From Pseudonocardia sp. MH-G8 (GTDB taxonomy: Bacteria > Actinomycetota > Actinomycetes > Mycobacteriales > Pseudonocardiaceae): DNA of 64,000 nucleotides. A model generated the notes under the pieces. That model had not been told where the DNA came from and did no database searches. It saw only the letters and a list, made by a program, of their open reading frames with translations. The stretch spans positions 62,001-126,000 of the forward strand of contig NZ_NKYF01000027.1 of NCBI RefSeq assembly GCF_002262885.1, read 5' to 3'. A program made the position numbers and the translations under genes. Below are positions 24,685-33,065 of the stretch, one piece after another. Position 1 is the first letter of the stretch, and each line of letters begins with the position of its first letter.

Positions 24685-26655
24685 TCACCCGGCTGCAGCC
24701 CCCGTCGCCCGCGGCCACGGCCCGAGGACCGAGGGGTCTTCCAGCGACGTCAGGTCGCCGGGGGGCAAGCCGAGGTAGGCCGTCCGCGCGATCCTCCGCA
24801 GGACCTTGCCGTTGCGGGTCCTGGGCAGGGCGTCCACCACGTGCACGGCACGGGGAGCCATCGCCTTGCCGAGCGCGGCGCTGATCCGGTCCCGCAGCGC
24901 GGCCGCCGCGGCTTCACGGTCCTCGCCCTCGCGCAGGACCACGAAGCAGACGAGGGCCTCGCCCTTGACGGGATCGGGCACGCCGATCGCCGCCGCTTCG
25001 ACCACGTCGCGTTCGGCCACGAGCAGCGACTCGACCTCGGCCGGCCCCAAGCGTTTGCCCGCCACCTTGATCGTGTCGTCCGAGCGGCCCAGCAGGAACC
25101 AGTAGCCGTCCTCGTCCACGTAGGCCAGGTCGCCGTGGTGCCAGACCCCCGGGAACCGACGCCAGTAGCTGTCCAGGTAGCGCTCACCGCCGTCCTGCCA
25201 GAACCCCGCCGTCATGCCCGGCCACACCGACCGGACGACGAGCTCGCCGACCTCGCCGCGGACCGGTCGGCCCGCGCCGTCGACGACGTCCGCGACGACT
25301 CCCAGGGTGGGGCCCGCGAAGGACGCAGGCTTGACCGGCAGGTAGATCGAGCCGGACACCAGGGATCCGCCGACCTCGGTGCCGCCGGAGATGTTGACGA
25401 TCGGCGTGCGGGCCTTGCCGACGTGCTCGAAGCACCAGTTCCAAGGCTCGATGTTCCACGGTTCGCCGGTCGAGGCGATGGCCTGCAGGCTCGGCAGGGC
25501 GTGCGCGTCGGCCCAGGTGTCGTCGTTGCCCATGAGCGCTCGGATGACGGTAGGGGAGACGCCGAGCACGGTCGTCGCGGTGCCCTCCGCCACTGCCCAC
25601 AGGCGATCCGGGTTCGGCCAGTCAGGCACGCCCTCGAAGAAGACAGCGGTTCCGCCGTTCACCAGGGCCGCCGCGATGAGGAACGACCCCATGATCCAGC
25701 CCATGTCCGTCAGCCACAGCACCGCCGAGGTCGTCTCGACACCGAGGGCGTGCCGGGCCTCGAGGGCGACCTTCAGCGGCAGGCCGGCATGACTGTGGAC
25801 ACACCCCTTCGGCTTGCCGGTGCTGCCGGAGGTGTAGAGCAGCAGGCAGGGAGCGTCGGAGGCCATCGGCTCGGCCCGCCGCACCGGCTCGGCGACCGCA
25901 CACTCCTCGTCCCACCAGTGGTCCCGGCCCGCAGCCATCGCCACGTCGGCCCCGAGCCTGCGCACGACGAGGACCGTCTCGAGGGTGTCCAGACCATCGA
26001 CGGCGCGGTCGACGACGTCCTTGAGCCGGACCGGACGGCCCCGGCGGGGGAAGGCGTCGCACGTGACGAGCAGCGTGGCGCCCGAGTCGACCAGGCGTTC
26101 CCGCACCGCGTGCGCGCCGTACCCGCTGAACAGCGGCACCACGACGGCGCCGATCTTGGCGGCGGCGAGCACCGCCGCGGCGGCCTCGGGCACCATCGGC
26201 AGCAGCACGGCGACCACGTCACCGATTCCCACGCCGTGCGCTCGCATGGCGCCGGCCGCGGCGTCGATGCGTTCCTGCAGGTCGGCGTAGGTCAGCGTCC
26301 GGATCGCGCCGTCGTCGCCCTCCCACCGGAGAGCACAGGAACCGCCCCGGCCCCGGCGGACCCAGCGGTCGACCGAGTAGTCGGCCCAGTTGAGCCGACC
26401 GCCCGCGAAGAAGCGCGGGTGCTCGATTCCCCGGGACAGGTCGACGACCTCGTCGTAGGGGTGCATCCACGTGATGCCGACGTCCTGCTCCCCGGCCTCC
26501 CAGTACCAGGCCGGGGCCTGCGCGGCCCGCTCGGCGAGGGCGCGGGGATCGTTGATGCCGTACCGGGCCGCCATCCGGCCGGCGGGCGATGCGGCGAACG
26601 CTCCGGTCGGGGGCGACCAGGCCACGCCGAGTCCTGCGAGCGCGTCGATGGTCAT
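24685..26655 (-). CDS. AMP-forming acyl-CoA synthetase (acetyl/acetoacetyl-CoA synthetase-like)
   Basis: A 656-residue ANL-superfamily ligase that activates a carboxylic acid as acyl-AMP and then acyl-CoA. It has an acetyl-CoA-synthetase-type N-terminal domain, the P-loop YTSGSTGKPKG, ISGGTEVGG (A4/A5 region), HHGDLAYVDEDGYWFLLGRS with the ribose-binding Asp, the hinge KVAGKRLGPAEVES, and the catalytic Lys in RTRNGKVLRR. Length and N-terminal domain favour a short-chain acid. ATG 26655 is chosen because AAGGA is 8 nt upstream; GTG 26659-26661 is too close to it. It could feed a catabolic end-product into central metabolism. Regulation by the downstream GAF-PucR protein is likely. Confidence 0.88.
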   Translation of the reverse strand: MTIDALAGLGVAWSPPTGAFAASPAGRMAARYGINDPRALAERAAQAPAWYWEAGEQDVGITWMHPYDEVVDLSRGIEHPRFFAGGRLNWADYSVDRWVRRGRGGSCALRWEGDDGAIRTLTYADLQERIDAAAGAMRAHGVGIGDVVAVLLPMVPEAAAAVLAAAKIGAVVVPLFSGYGAHAVRERLVDSGATLLVTCDAFPRRGRPVRLKDVVDRAVDGLDTLETVLVVRRLGADVAMAAGRDHWWDEECAVAEPVRRAEPMASDAPCLLLYTSGSTGKPKGCVHSHAGLPLKVALEARHALGVETTSAVLWLTDMGWIMGSFLIAAALVNGGTAVFFEGVPDWPNPDRLWAVAEGTATTVLGVSPTVIRALMGNDDTWADAHALPSLQAIASTGEPWNIEPWNWCFEHVGKARTPIVNISGGTEVGGSLVSGSIYLPVKPASFAGPTLGVVADVVDGAGRPVRGEVGELVVRSVWPGMTAGFWQDGGERYLDSYWRRFPGVWHHGDLAYVDEDGYWFLLGRSDDTIKVAGKRLGPAEVESLLVAERDVVEAAAIGVPDPVKGEALVCFVVLREGEDREAAAAALRDRISAALGKAMAPRAVHVVDALPRTRNGKVLRRIARTAYLGLPPGDLTSLEDPSVLGPWPRATGAAAG

Positions 26656-26869
26656 CGGCACCGTCCTTGTCCGTCACCCGTCGGGGTGGGGGCGGGAGGG
26701 TTCAGTGTGCGGCGCTCCCGCTGGTAGCCGGGTTGTTCGGGCACACAAAGCCCCGGGCTCAGACACTGTGTCCCGCTCAGGTGCCAAGGACGAGAACGAT
26801 CCGTAGCGTCGTTCGCCAGCGGGGAGGGACAGCCCCGATGCCGACACACCGAGAGCGGAGCCGGCCCCC

Positions 26870-28120
26870 ATGGTGAATGTGATCCTGCAGCTCTACCCCC
26901 AGATCGCGGCGACCCGCGAGGAGCGCATCGAGCAGCGCCCGATCGGCCGCGACGCGCAGCGGTACCAGGAACTGATCCGCGACTTCCCGAAGATCATCAC
27001 GGCCGCCGACGAGCTCGGGTTGTGGGGCGTGTCCTCCATCGAGCACCATTTCCACAGCGAGGGATACGAGGTCGGACCCAATCCGGGGCTCCTGAACGCC
27101 CACTGGGCCGCGCTCACGAAACGGATCCGCATCGGCCAGCTCGGCTACACGATGAGCGCGCAGAACCCCTTCCGCGTCGCGGAGGACATCGCGATCCTCG
27201 ACCACCTCGCGGCAGGCCGTTCGTTCTGCGGGTTCGCCCGTGGTTACCAGTCCCGCTGGACCAACATCCTCGGCCAGCACCTCGGCACCCGGGCGACTCT
27301 GTCGCCCTCGGGCACCCCGGACCAGATGGCGCAGCTCGACGAGGCCGGCCGCGCGGCCCGCATCTCCGACGACCAGATCAACCGCGAGATCTTCGAGGAG
27401 AACGTCGAGCTGGTCCAGCAGGCGTGGAAGCAGGACAGCGTGGAGTGGAAGGGCCGCTGGCAGGTGCCCTTCCCCTACGAGGAGGGCGTCGACTGGAGCA
27501 TGACCGCGACCCGCGAGCTGGGCGCCGAGGGTGAGATGGACGAGAACGGCAGGATCCGTCGCGTCAGCGTCGTCCCCAAGCCACTCACCCAGCCGCACCC
27601 GCCCGTCTTCGTGTCCAGCAACGCCAGCAAGGCGACCGTGGAGTACTGCGGTCCACGCGGCTTCATCCCGACCTACTTCTCCAAGATCGAGAGGGCCGCC
27701 GAGTTCGGCGGAGCCTACGTTGACGCGGCCGCCGCTGCCGGCCGGACCTACGCGCTCGGCCAGAACCAGGCCCTCGTCCGATGGGGCCAGATCGCCGCGA
27801 CAGCGGACGAAGCGCGCCGGATGGTCGCCGAGTACGACGGAGACATCTTCCGCGACCTCTACGCGGGCACGACGCCGATGACGTTCGACCCGGCCGACCC
27901 GGTGGGCTCGGTCCTCAACTCCGGCCTGTGGGTCGTCGGCACCCCGGAGCAGGTCCGCGACGAGTACGTGCGGCTGTGGGAGCAGCTGCCGGCCGAGTAC
28001 GTGGTGCTGATCTACCACTACGCCCAGCAGCCCGCCGAGAGTGTCATCCGGCAGCTCGAACTGTTCATGCAGCACGTCAAGCCCGCACTCGACGAGCTGA
28101 CGGACTACGGGCAGGCCTGA
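26870..28120 (+). CDS. LLM-class flavin-dependent oxygenase
   Basis: A 416-residue luciferase-like oxygenase, the longest of the four here. It contains WGVSSIEHHFHSEGYEVG (the EHH motif at the active-site lip), RIRIGQLGYTMSAQNPFR, and LAAGRSFCGFARGYQSRW at the FMN-phosphate loop. A 60-70 residue insertion (THNILGQHL to WQVPFPYEEG region) distinguishes this branch. The ATG has GGAG about 9 nt upstream. Its stop is 1 nt from the start of the ribBA gene, so the oxygenase and a flavin-biosynthesis enzyme are co-transcribed, which strongly suggests a high demand for FMN. The divergent acyl-CoA synthetase shares the 214-bp control region. Confidence 0.88.
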   Translation: MVNVILQLYPQIAATREERIEQRPIGRDAQRYQELIRDFPKIITAADELGLWGVSSIEHHFHSEGYEVGPNPGLLNAHWAALTKRIRIGQLGYTMSAQNPFRVAEDIAILDHLAAGRSFCGFARGYQSRWTNILGQHLGTRATLSPSGTPDQMAQLDEAGRAARISDDQINREIFEENVELVQQAWKQDSVEWKGRWQVPFPYEEGVDWSMTATRELGAEGEMDENGRIRRVSVVPKPLTQPHPPVFVSSNASKATVEYCGPRGFIPTYFSKIERAAEFGGAYVDAAAAAGRTYALGQNQALVRWGQIAATADEARRMVAEYDGDIFRDLYAGTTPMTFDPADPVGSVLNSGLWVVGTPEQVRDEYVRLWEQLPAEYVVLIYHYAQQPAESVIRQLELFMQHVKPALDELTDYGQA

Positions 28121-28121
28121 C

Positions 28122-29408
28122 ATGGACGGCAACGGCGGGCGCACCGGGCCGTACACCGGGTTCAGCACCATCGAGCAGGCCCTGCAGGAGATCGCCGACG
28201 GCGGGATGGTCGTCGTCGTCGACGACGAGGACCGCGAGAACGAGGGCGACCTGGTCATGGCCGCCGAGCACGTCACACCGGCTGACGTCACTTTCATGGT
28301 GCGCTACACGTCCGGCGTCGTCTGCGTCGCGCTCACCGGCGAGCGTTGCGACGCACTCGACCTGCCGCTGATGGTCCCGACCAACACCGAGCACCAGCGC
28401 ACCGCCTTCACCCACACCGTCGACCTCGCGGTCGGGACGTCGACGGGGATCTCGGCGGCGGACCGGTCCGCGACCATCGCCGCCCTCGCCGACGAGACGC
28501 TCACCGGTGCCGCCTTCAACCGTCCGGGGCACGTCTTCCCCCTGCGCGCGCGGGCCGGGGGTGTGCTCGAGCGCCGCGGACACACCGAGGCAGCGGTGGA
28601 CCTGCCGCGGATGGCGGGTCTACGGCCCGCAGGGGTGTTGTGCGAGGTCGTGAACGACGACGGGACCATGGCCCGCCGCGGCGACCTGGCGCGCTTCGCG
28701 GCACGGCACGGCCTGCCGATGATCACGGTCGTCGATCTCGCCGCGTACCGCCGCCGCGGCGGCGGCCTCGTCGAACGCATCGCCGACGCGCGCGTCCCCA
28801 CTCCGTGGGGGGAGTTCCGCTGCATCTGCTACCGCTCCCTGCTCGACGGCACGGAGCACGTCGCCTTCGCACTGGGCGACGTCTCCGCACCCGGGGAGCT
28901 GCTCGTCCGGGTCCACAGCGAGTGCCTGACCGGGGACATCTTCCGGTCGCTGCGGTGCGACTGCGGGCCGCAGCTCGAGACGGCGATGACGCGCGTCGCC
29001 GCCGCCGGCCGAGGCGTCGTCGTCTACCTGCGGGGCCACGAAGGCCGGGGGATCGGTCTTGGCCACAAGCTGCTGGCCTACGGGCTCCAGGACGCAGGCC
29101 GCGACACCGTGGACGCCAACATCGAGCTGGGCATGCCGGTCGACGGCCGCGAGTACGGCGTCGCTGCGCAGATCCTCGTCGACCTGGGCGCCAGGGCGCT
29201 CCGGCTGCTCACCAACAACCCCGACAAGTACGGCGGGCTCGAGGGCTACGGGCTCGAGGTCGTCGCGCGCGAGCCGTTGCAGATCGCGCCGAACCCCGAG
29301 AACCTCGTCTACATGCGCACCAAGAAGCGCCGACTCGGGCACCTGCTCGACGGCGTGGACGATGCCGCGGTACCCGCGGAGTTCCTGCAGGTCCGGGCCC
29401 AGCACTGA
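28122..29408 (+). CDS. ribBA: Bifunctional 3,4-dihydroxy-2-butanone-4-phosphate synthase / GTP cyclohydrolase II
   Basis: A 428-residue RibBA that makes both precursors of riboflavin. Residues about 10-210 form the DHBP synthase, with DDEDRENEGDLVMAAEHV (Mg2+ acidic loop), TGISAADRSATI and RPGHVFPLRA. Residues about 215-415 form GTP cyclohydrolase II, with the zinc triad Cys in HSECLTGDIFRSLRCDCGPQ, RGHEGRGIGLGHK and LLTNNPDKYGGLEGYG. All key residues that I can check are intact, so both activities should be present. No other rib gene is adjacent, so this copy belongs to the LLM cassette rather than a riboflavin operon. The ATG lies 1 nt after the oxygenase stop. Confidence 0.93.
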   Translation: MDGNGGRTGPYTGFSTIEQALQEIADGGMVVVVDDEDRENEGDLVMAAEHVTPADVTFMVRYTSGVVCVALTGERCDALDLPLMVPTNTEHQRTAFTHTVDLAVGTSTGISAADRSATIAALADETLTGAAFNRPGHVFPLRARAGGVLERRGHTEAAVDLPRMAGLRPAGVLCEVVNDDGTMARRGDLARFAARHGLPMITVVDLAAYRRRGGGLVERIADARVPTPWGEFRCICYRSLLDGTEHVAFALGDVSAPGELLVRVHSECLTGDIFRSLRCDCGPQLETAMTRVAAAGRGVVVYLRGHEGRGIGLGHKLLAYGLQDAGRDTVDANIELGMPVDGREYGVAAQILVDLGARALRLLTNNPDKYGGLEGYGLEVVAREPLQIAPNPENLVYMRTKKRRLGHLLDGVDDAAVPAEFLQVRAQH

Positions 29409-29427
29409 GGCCGTGCGCCAGTCGGTG

Positions 29428-30504
29428 TCATGAGTTGCGGTCTCTCGGGCGGTCGACCGTGGAGCGCTTCACCAAGCTCGTCGGGAACAGCTGCTCGCGG
29501 CCCGCACCGATGTCCTCGTTGTGATCGATGCGCTCGGCCAGCATGCGGGCGGCCGCCCGGGCCATCTCATCGAACGGCTGGCGCAGCGTGCTGAGCTGGA
29601 AGACCTCCCAGGCTGCCATGGGTATGTCGTCGAAGCCCAGTATCGACACGTCCTCGGGGATCCGGACGTCGAGCGAGCGGGCGGCATCGATGGCGCCGAA
29701 CGCGACGATGTCGTTTCCGCAGATGATGGCCGTGGGCGGGTCTGGCAGGCGCAGCAGGCTGCGCGCATGCTGGTAGCCGCTCTGGTGCGAATAGGTGCCT
29801 TCCCGCACCAGCTCCGCATCGAGGGCGACGCCTTCGGCATCCAGCGCCTCTGTCAGTCCGGCCATCCGATCCCGGCTGGTCGAGGTGTTGGAGGGACCCC
29901 GGATCACCCCGATCCGGCGGTGCCCGAGCTTGAGCAGGTGCCGGCCGCCGACAAAGGCCCCTCCGTTGTTGTCGCTGATGACGCGGTCGACGTCCAGGCC
30001 ATCGATGTATCGGTTCAACAGCACGAGCGGCAGGCCGCGCATCCGGAGCGTGTCCGCCAAGGCCGAGCGGAGCGTTGCCGTGGTGACGATGACGCCGTCG
30101 ATCGACCGGTCGAGCAAGCGGTTGAGCGCGTCCTGACCGGTGGGGACGTCGGTGCGCTCGGCGAACAGCACGATGCGGTAGCCGAGGAGCTGCAACTCGT
30201 CGTGGATCAGATTGAGGAGGTGGGGGAAGAACGGGTTCGTGAGATCGGCGACCACGATCCCCACAGTGCGGGTGGACCGGGAGGCGAGGCTGCTCGCCAG
30301 GGAGTTCGGCACGTAGCTCAGGCGGCGTGCAGCCTCCTCGACCCGCCGCCGAGTCTGCTCCCGGACGCGCGGGTCACCGCGTAGGGCCCGCGAGACGGTC
30401 GATTGTGAGACGCCGGCCTCACGGGCCACGGTCCAGCTCGTGGTCGCCTCGACGCCCTGCGTCGGGCCGACCCGGCTCGGAGCCGGGGAGGGTTCTGCGG
30501 TCAT
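29428..30504 (-). CDS. LacI-family transcriptional regulator
   Basis: A 358-residue repressor-type protein. The N-terminal helix-turn-helix with hinge helix is WTVAREAGVSQSTVSRALRGDP followed by RRLSYVPNSLASSLASRST; the ligand-binding domain carries TVGIVVADLTNPFF and GFDDIPMAAWEVFQLSTLRQP. A short Pro-rich tail precedes the HTH. The ATG lacks a clear ribosome site and is preceded in frame by GTG at 30505-30507. It is the last gene of the importer unit at 30556-34148, 51 bp behind the ATPase gene, so it probably controls its own operon. It converges with ribBA at 19 bp. Confidence 0.88.
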   Translation of the reverse strand: MTAEPSPAPSRVGPTQGVEATTSWTVAREAGVSQSTVSRALRGDPRVREQTRRRVEEAARRLSYVPNSLASSLASRSTRTVGIVVADLTNPFFPHLLNLIHDELQLLGYRIVLFAERTDVPTGQDALNRLLDRSIDGVIVTTATLRSALADTLRMRGLPLVLLNRYIDGLDVDRVISDNNGGAFVGGRHLLKLGHRRIGVIRGPSNTSTSRDRMAGLTEALDAEGVALDAELVREGTYSHQSGYQHARSLLRLPDPPTAIICGNDIVAFGAIDAARSLDVRIPEDVSILGFDDIPMAAWEVFQLSTLRQPFDEMARAAARMLAERIDHNEDIGAGREQLFPTSLVKRSTVDRPRDRNS

Positions 30505-30555
30505 CACGTCCGATCGTCACTACTCGCCGGCTGGCGGGTCATCCGTACGGCGCGC

Positions 30556-31320
30556 TCACTCCGATGGTGAGCCCGTCATCGCCGTGGCCCGCATCTGCTC
30601 GAGCCGAGCGAGCACGTCGGCCTGAAGCATCGCAACCGCGGCATCGGACTGCCGCCGCGGGCGGGGGAGGTCGATCGTGATGTCCTCGTAGATCCGGCCG
30701 CCGGGCTGCAGGACGATGATCCGATCGGACAGTTCCACGGCCTCGACGACGTCGTGGGTCACGAACACGACCGTCTTCCTGGACTGCGCCCAGATCTCCT
30801 GGAGCTCAGCGCGCAGTCCGCGAGCGGTGATGGCGTCCAGGTGGCTGAACGGTTCGTCCATGATGAGCAGGTCGGGCTCCACCGCGAACGCGCGGGCGAT
30901 GCCCACGCGCTGCTGCATGCCGCCCGAGAGCTGCACGGGGAAGTAGTCGCTGTGCTCGGCCAGACCCACCATGTCAAGGTAGCGCTCGACCCGCTTCGTC
31001 GTCGCGTCGTCCGTGGAGTCCTGGACGTACAGCATGTTCTTCTGCACCGTGCGCCAGGGGAGCAGCCGCGGGTCCTGGAAGACGTAGCCCATGCGGGCCG
31101 GTGCACCGCTGTCGCTCGTGACCGAGATCTCGCCGGAGGTGTGGTCCTCGACCCCCGAGATGATGTTGAGCAGGGTGCTCTTCCCGCACCCCGACGGGCC
31201 GACGATCGAGACGAAAACCTGACCCCGGACGTCGAAGGAGATGTGGTCCAGCACGCGGTTTGCGCGCGCGGTGCCCGCGCCGAAGGTCTTGCAGAGGTTG
31301 TTCACCGTCAGGACGGCCAT
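30556..31320 (-). CDS. ABC importer ATPase, SsuB/TauB type
   Basis: A 254-residue ATPase of the nitrate/sulfonate/pyrimidine-precursor family with Walker A GPSGCGKST, Q-loop YVFQDPRLLPW, signature LSGGMQQRVGIARAF, Walker B LLIMDEPFSHLD and H-loop THDVVEAV. It energises the importer encoded upstream with two different permeases. AAGGG precedes the ATG at ordinary spacing, and the permease gene ends 18 bp upstream. Confidence 0.9.
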   Translation of the reverse strand: MAVLTVNNLCKTFGAGTARANRVLDHISFDVRGQVFVSIVGPSGCGKSTLLNIISGVEDHTSGEISVTSDSGAPARMGYVFQDPRLLPWRTVQKNMLYVQDSTDDATTKRVERYLDMVGLAEHSDYFPVQLSGGMQQRVGIARAFAVEPDLLIMDEPFSHLDAITARGLRAELQEIWAQSRKTVVFVTHDVVEAVELSDRIIVLQPGGRIYEDITIDLPRPRRQSDAAVAMLQADVLARLEQMRATAMTGSPSE

Positions 31321-31338
31321 GTCGTGGTTGCCCTTCTG

Positions 31339-32160
31339 TCAGGAGGTCGTGTCCCTCCACCGGAACGCGTGCTGCGCAGCCCGGTTGAAGACAAGGCGGT
31401 CGAGGATGATGATCACGCCGACGAACAGCACGACCCAGGCGGCGAAGCCGGGGTACTGGTTGGCGTCATACCAGTAGCGGGCGCGGTGGCCTGCACCGCC
31501 CGACCCGCCGAACCACTCGGCGAGCAGCACGCCGTTCCAGCCCATGATGACGGCGAACCGCACGCCTGCCATGACATAGCCGGCGACCGCGGGCAGGTCG
31601 AGGTGTCGGACGCGCCGCCCAAGCGGCACGCCATACGACGACGACATGTCCCGCAGATCCCGGGACACCCCCTGCACGCCCTGCGCGACGTTGAGGATGA
31701 CGAACGGGAGCGCGGTGAGGAAGGTCGTCACGATCGGCGACGTGTGCCCGAACCCGAACCACATCACCGTGAGGAATGCCCAGATGATCGCCGGGATCGA
31801 GAGGCCGACGATGACGGGACTCTCGAAGAAGGCCCGGGAGAGCTGGGAAAGCCCCATCACGACGCCGACGACGACGCCCACTGCGGTGGCGAGGAGTACC
31901 CCGGCTGCGAACCGGTACATCGTGTCTCCGAAGTTGCCGAACACCTCTTGACGGCTGAGCTCCTCGACAAGCGCCGCCACGACCTCGACCGGGCCGGGCA
32001 CCCGCTCGAAGACCGCCGACAGCAGGATCCAGAAGAGCAGCGCGGCCGCGTAGAACGTGATGCGGGCGGCCCGGTCCGACGTGAGCGTGCGCCGCCAGGA
32101 TGGCGTCGCGCTCTCGATCTCGCTGGCGGAACGGCGGCGGACCGTCGTGCTGTCGCTCAT
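31339..32160 (-). CDS. ABC importer permease, SsuC type (second of a pair)
   Basis: A 273-residue permease with about six membrane segments (FYAAALLFWILLSAVF, TMYRFAAGVLLATAVGVVVG and others) and the EAA-type loop in MSSSYGVPLGRRVRHLDLPAVAGYVMAGVRF, whose G...P core docks on the ATPase. It differs clearly from the neighbouring permease, so the channel is probably a heterodimer. The ATG overlaps the stop of that permease gene (ATGA), supporting equal production. An in-frame extension upstream is rejected because of this overlap. Confidence 0.87.
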   Translation of the reverse strand: MSDSTTVRRRSASEIESATPSWRRTLTSDRAARITFYAAALLFWILLSAVFERVPGPVEVVAALVEELSRQEVFGNFGDTMYRFAAGVLLATAVGVVVGVVMGLSQLSRAFFESPVIVGLSIPAIIWAFLTVMWFGFGHTSPIVTTFLTALPFVILNVAQGVQGVSRDLRDMSSSYGVPLGRRVRHLDLPAVAGYVMAGVRFAVIMGWNGVLLAEWFGGSGGAGHRARYWYDANQYPGFAAWVVLFVGVIIILDRLVFNRAAQHAFRWRDTTS

Positions 32161-33017
32161 CTGAGGGTCACCCTCTCCTCGGGCCGCCACGCGAGCAGCC
32201 GGTTCTCCAGCTTCCGCAGCCCCAGGCGCTCGATGACGAGCATGAAGGCGATGAACAGCAGCATCCAGGCGAGCACCCCGGTGATGGAGAACAGCTGGTA
32301 CTGGCTGCGAATCTGGAAGCCGACGCCGTTGCTGCCGCCGAAGACCTCGGTCAGGGCCTCTACCTTCCAGGCGACCGCGAACGACATCCGGACGGCCGCG
32401 AAGACGAACGGAACGATCGCCGGGACGAACACCTCACGACGAATCTGGCGGGGCGAGCGTCCGAAGGCCTCACTCATCTTGACGAGCGACTGGTCGGTCC
32501 CGCGAATGCCCTCCGCCACGTTGATCGCGATGTAGGGCGCCGAGACCAACGCAACGGCGAGGACCGGTCCCAGGTCGGAGATGCCGAAGATGATGAGCGA
32601 CATGACCGCGTAGACGAGCGCGGGGATCGTGCCCGCCACTGTGACGCCGTCGTGGAAGAAGGCCCGCCAGTAGTCGTAGCGTCCCATGAGGTAGCCGACC
32701 GGGGCGCCGAACACAGCGGCCACACCGAAGCCGGCGAGCGTCTTGCTCACGCTGGCGAGGAAGTCCTCGAAGAAGTCGCCGCTCTCGACTATCGACCACA
32801 TCTCCTCGCCGACCTCGGCGGGCGGCGGAAGGACGTCGGAAAAGACGTACGCGGAGGCGAGCTGCCACGCGGCCAGCATCGCCACCCAGCCGGCTGCCAG
32901 CATCCCCAACCTGCGCCACCTGCGTCGGGTAGCGGCCCGGCGGGCGAGGTGCTCGCCTTGCTGCCACGTGACCGCGGGCCCGGGCGACGAGCTCTCGAGG
33001 GTGGACGGTTCGGACAC
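32157..33017 (-). CDS. ABC importer permease, SsuC type (first of a pair)
   Basis: A 286-residue permease. After a basic N-terminal tail (RRAATRRRWRRLG) it has about six membrane segments and a cytoplasmic EAA-like loop (KMSEAFGRSPRQIRREVFVPAIVPFVFAAVRM). GGGAGGTG precedes the GTG start. It sits 48 bp behind the receptor gene and overlaps the second permease gene. Two non-identical SsuC-type permeases with one ATPase is less common than the homodimeric arrangement. Confidence 0.87.
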   Translation of the reverse strand: MSEPSTLESSSPGPAVTWQQGEHLARRAATRRRWRRLGMLAAGWVAMLAAWQLASAYVFSDVLPPPAEVGEEMWSIVESGDFFEDFLASVSKTLAGFGVAAVFGAPVGYLMGRYDYWRAFFHDGVTVAGTIPALVYAVMSLIIFGISDLGPVLAVALVSAPYIAINVAEGIRGTDQSLVKMSEAFGRSPRQIRREVFVPAIVPFVFAAVRMSFAVAWKVEALTEVFGGSNGVGFQIRSQYQLFSITGVLAWMLLFIAFMLVIERLGLRKLENRLLAWRPEERVTLR

Positions 33018-33065
33018 GGTGCACCTCCCTTCGTCGGCGCTGTGGGATCAGGACGGACGGTGGGA

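Noticed and set aside
25531..25545. GAGCGCTC LacI-type core inside the acyl-CoA synthetase gene
   Set aside because: Lies within coding sequence with no flanking symmetry or promoter; expected by chance about once per tens of kilobases at this GC content.
22897..26727. A very long rightward open frame of more than 1200 codons opposite the GAF-PucR and acyl-CoA synthetase genes
   Set aside because: Low-complexity Arg/Gly/Val/Ala-rich translation with no family motif, fully antisense to two clearly recognisable genes; typical of high-GC codon bias.
26739..26774. Bulged inverted repeat GGG-ACACA / TGTGT-CCC in the synthetase-LLM control region
   Set aside because: Needs a single-base bulge and a 19-nt loop; not strong enough to call an operator.
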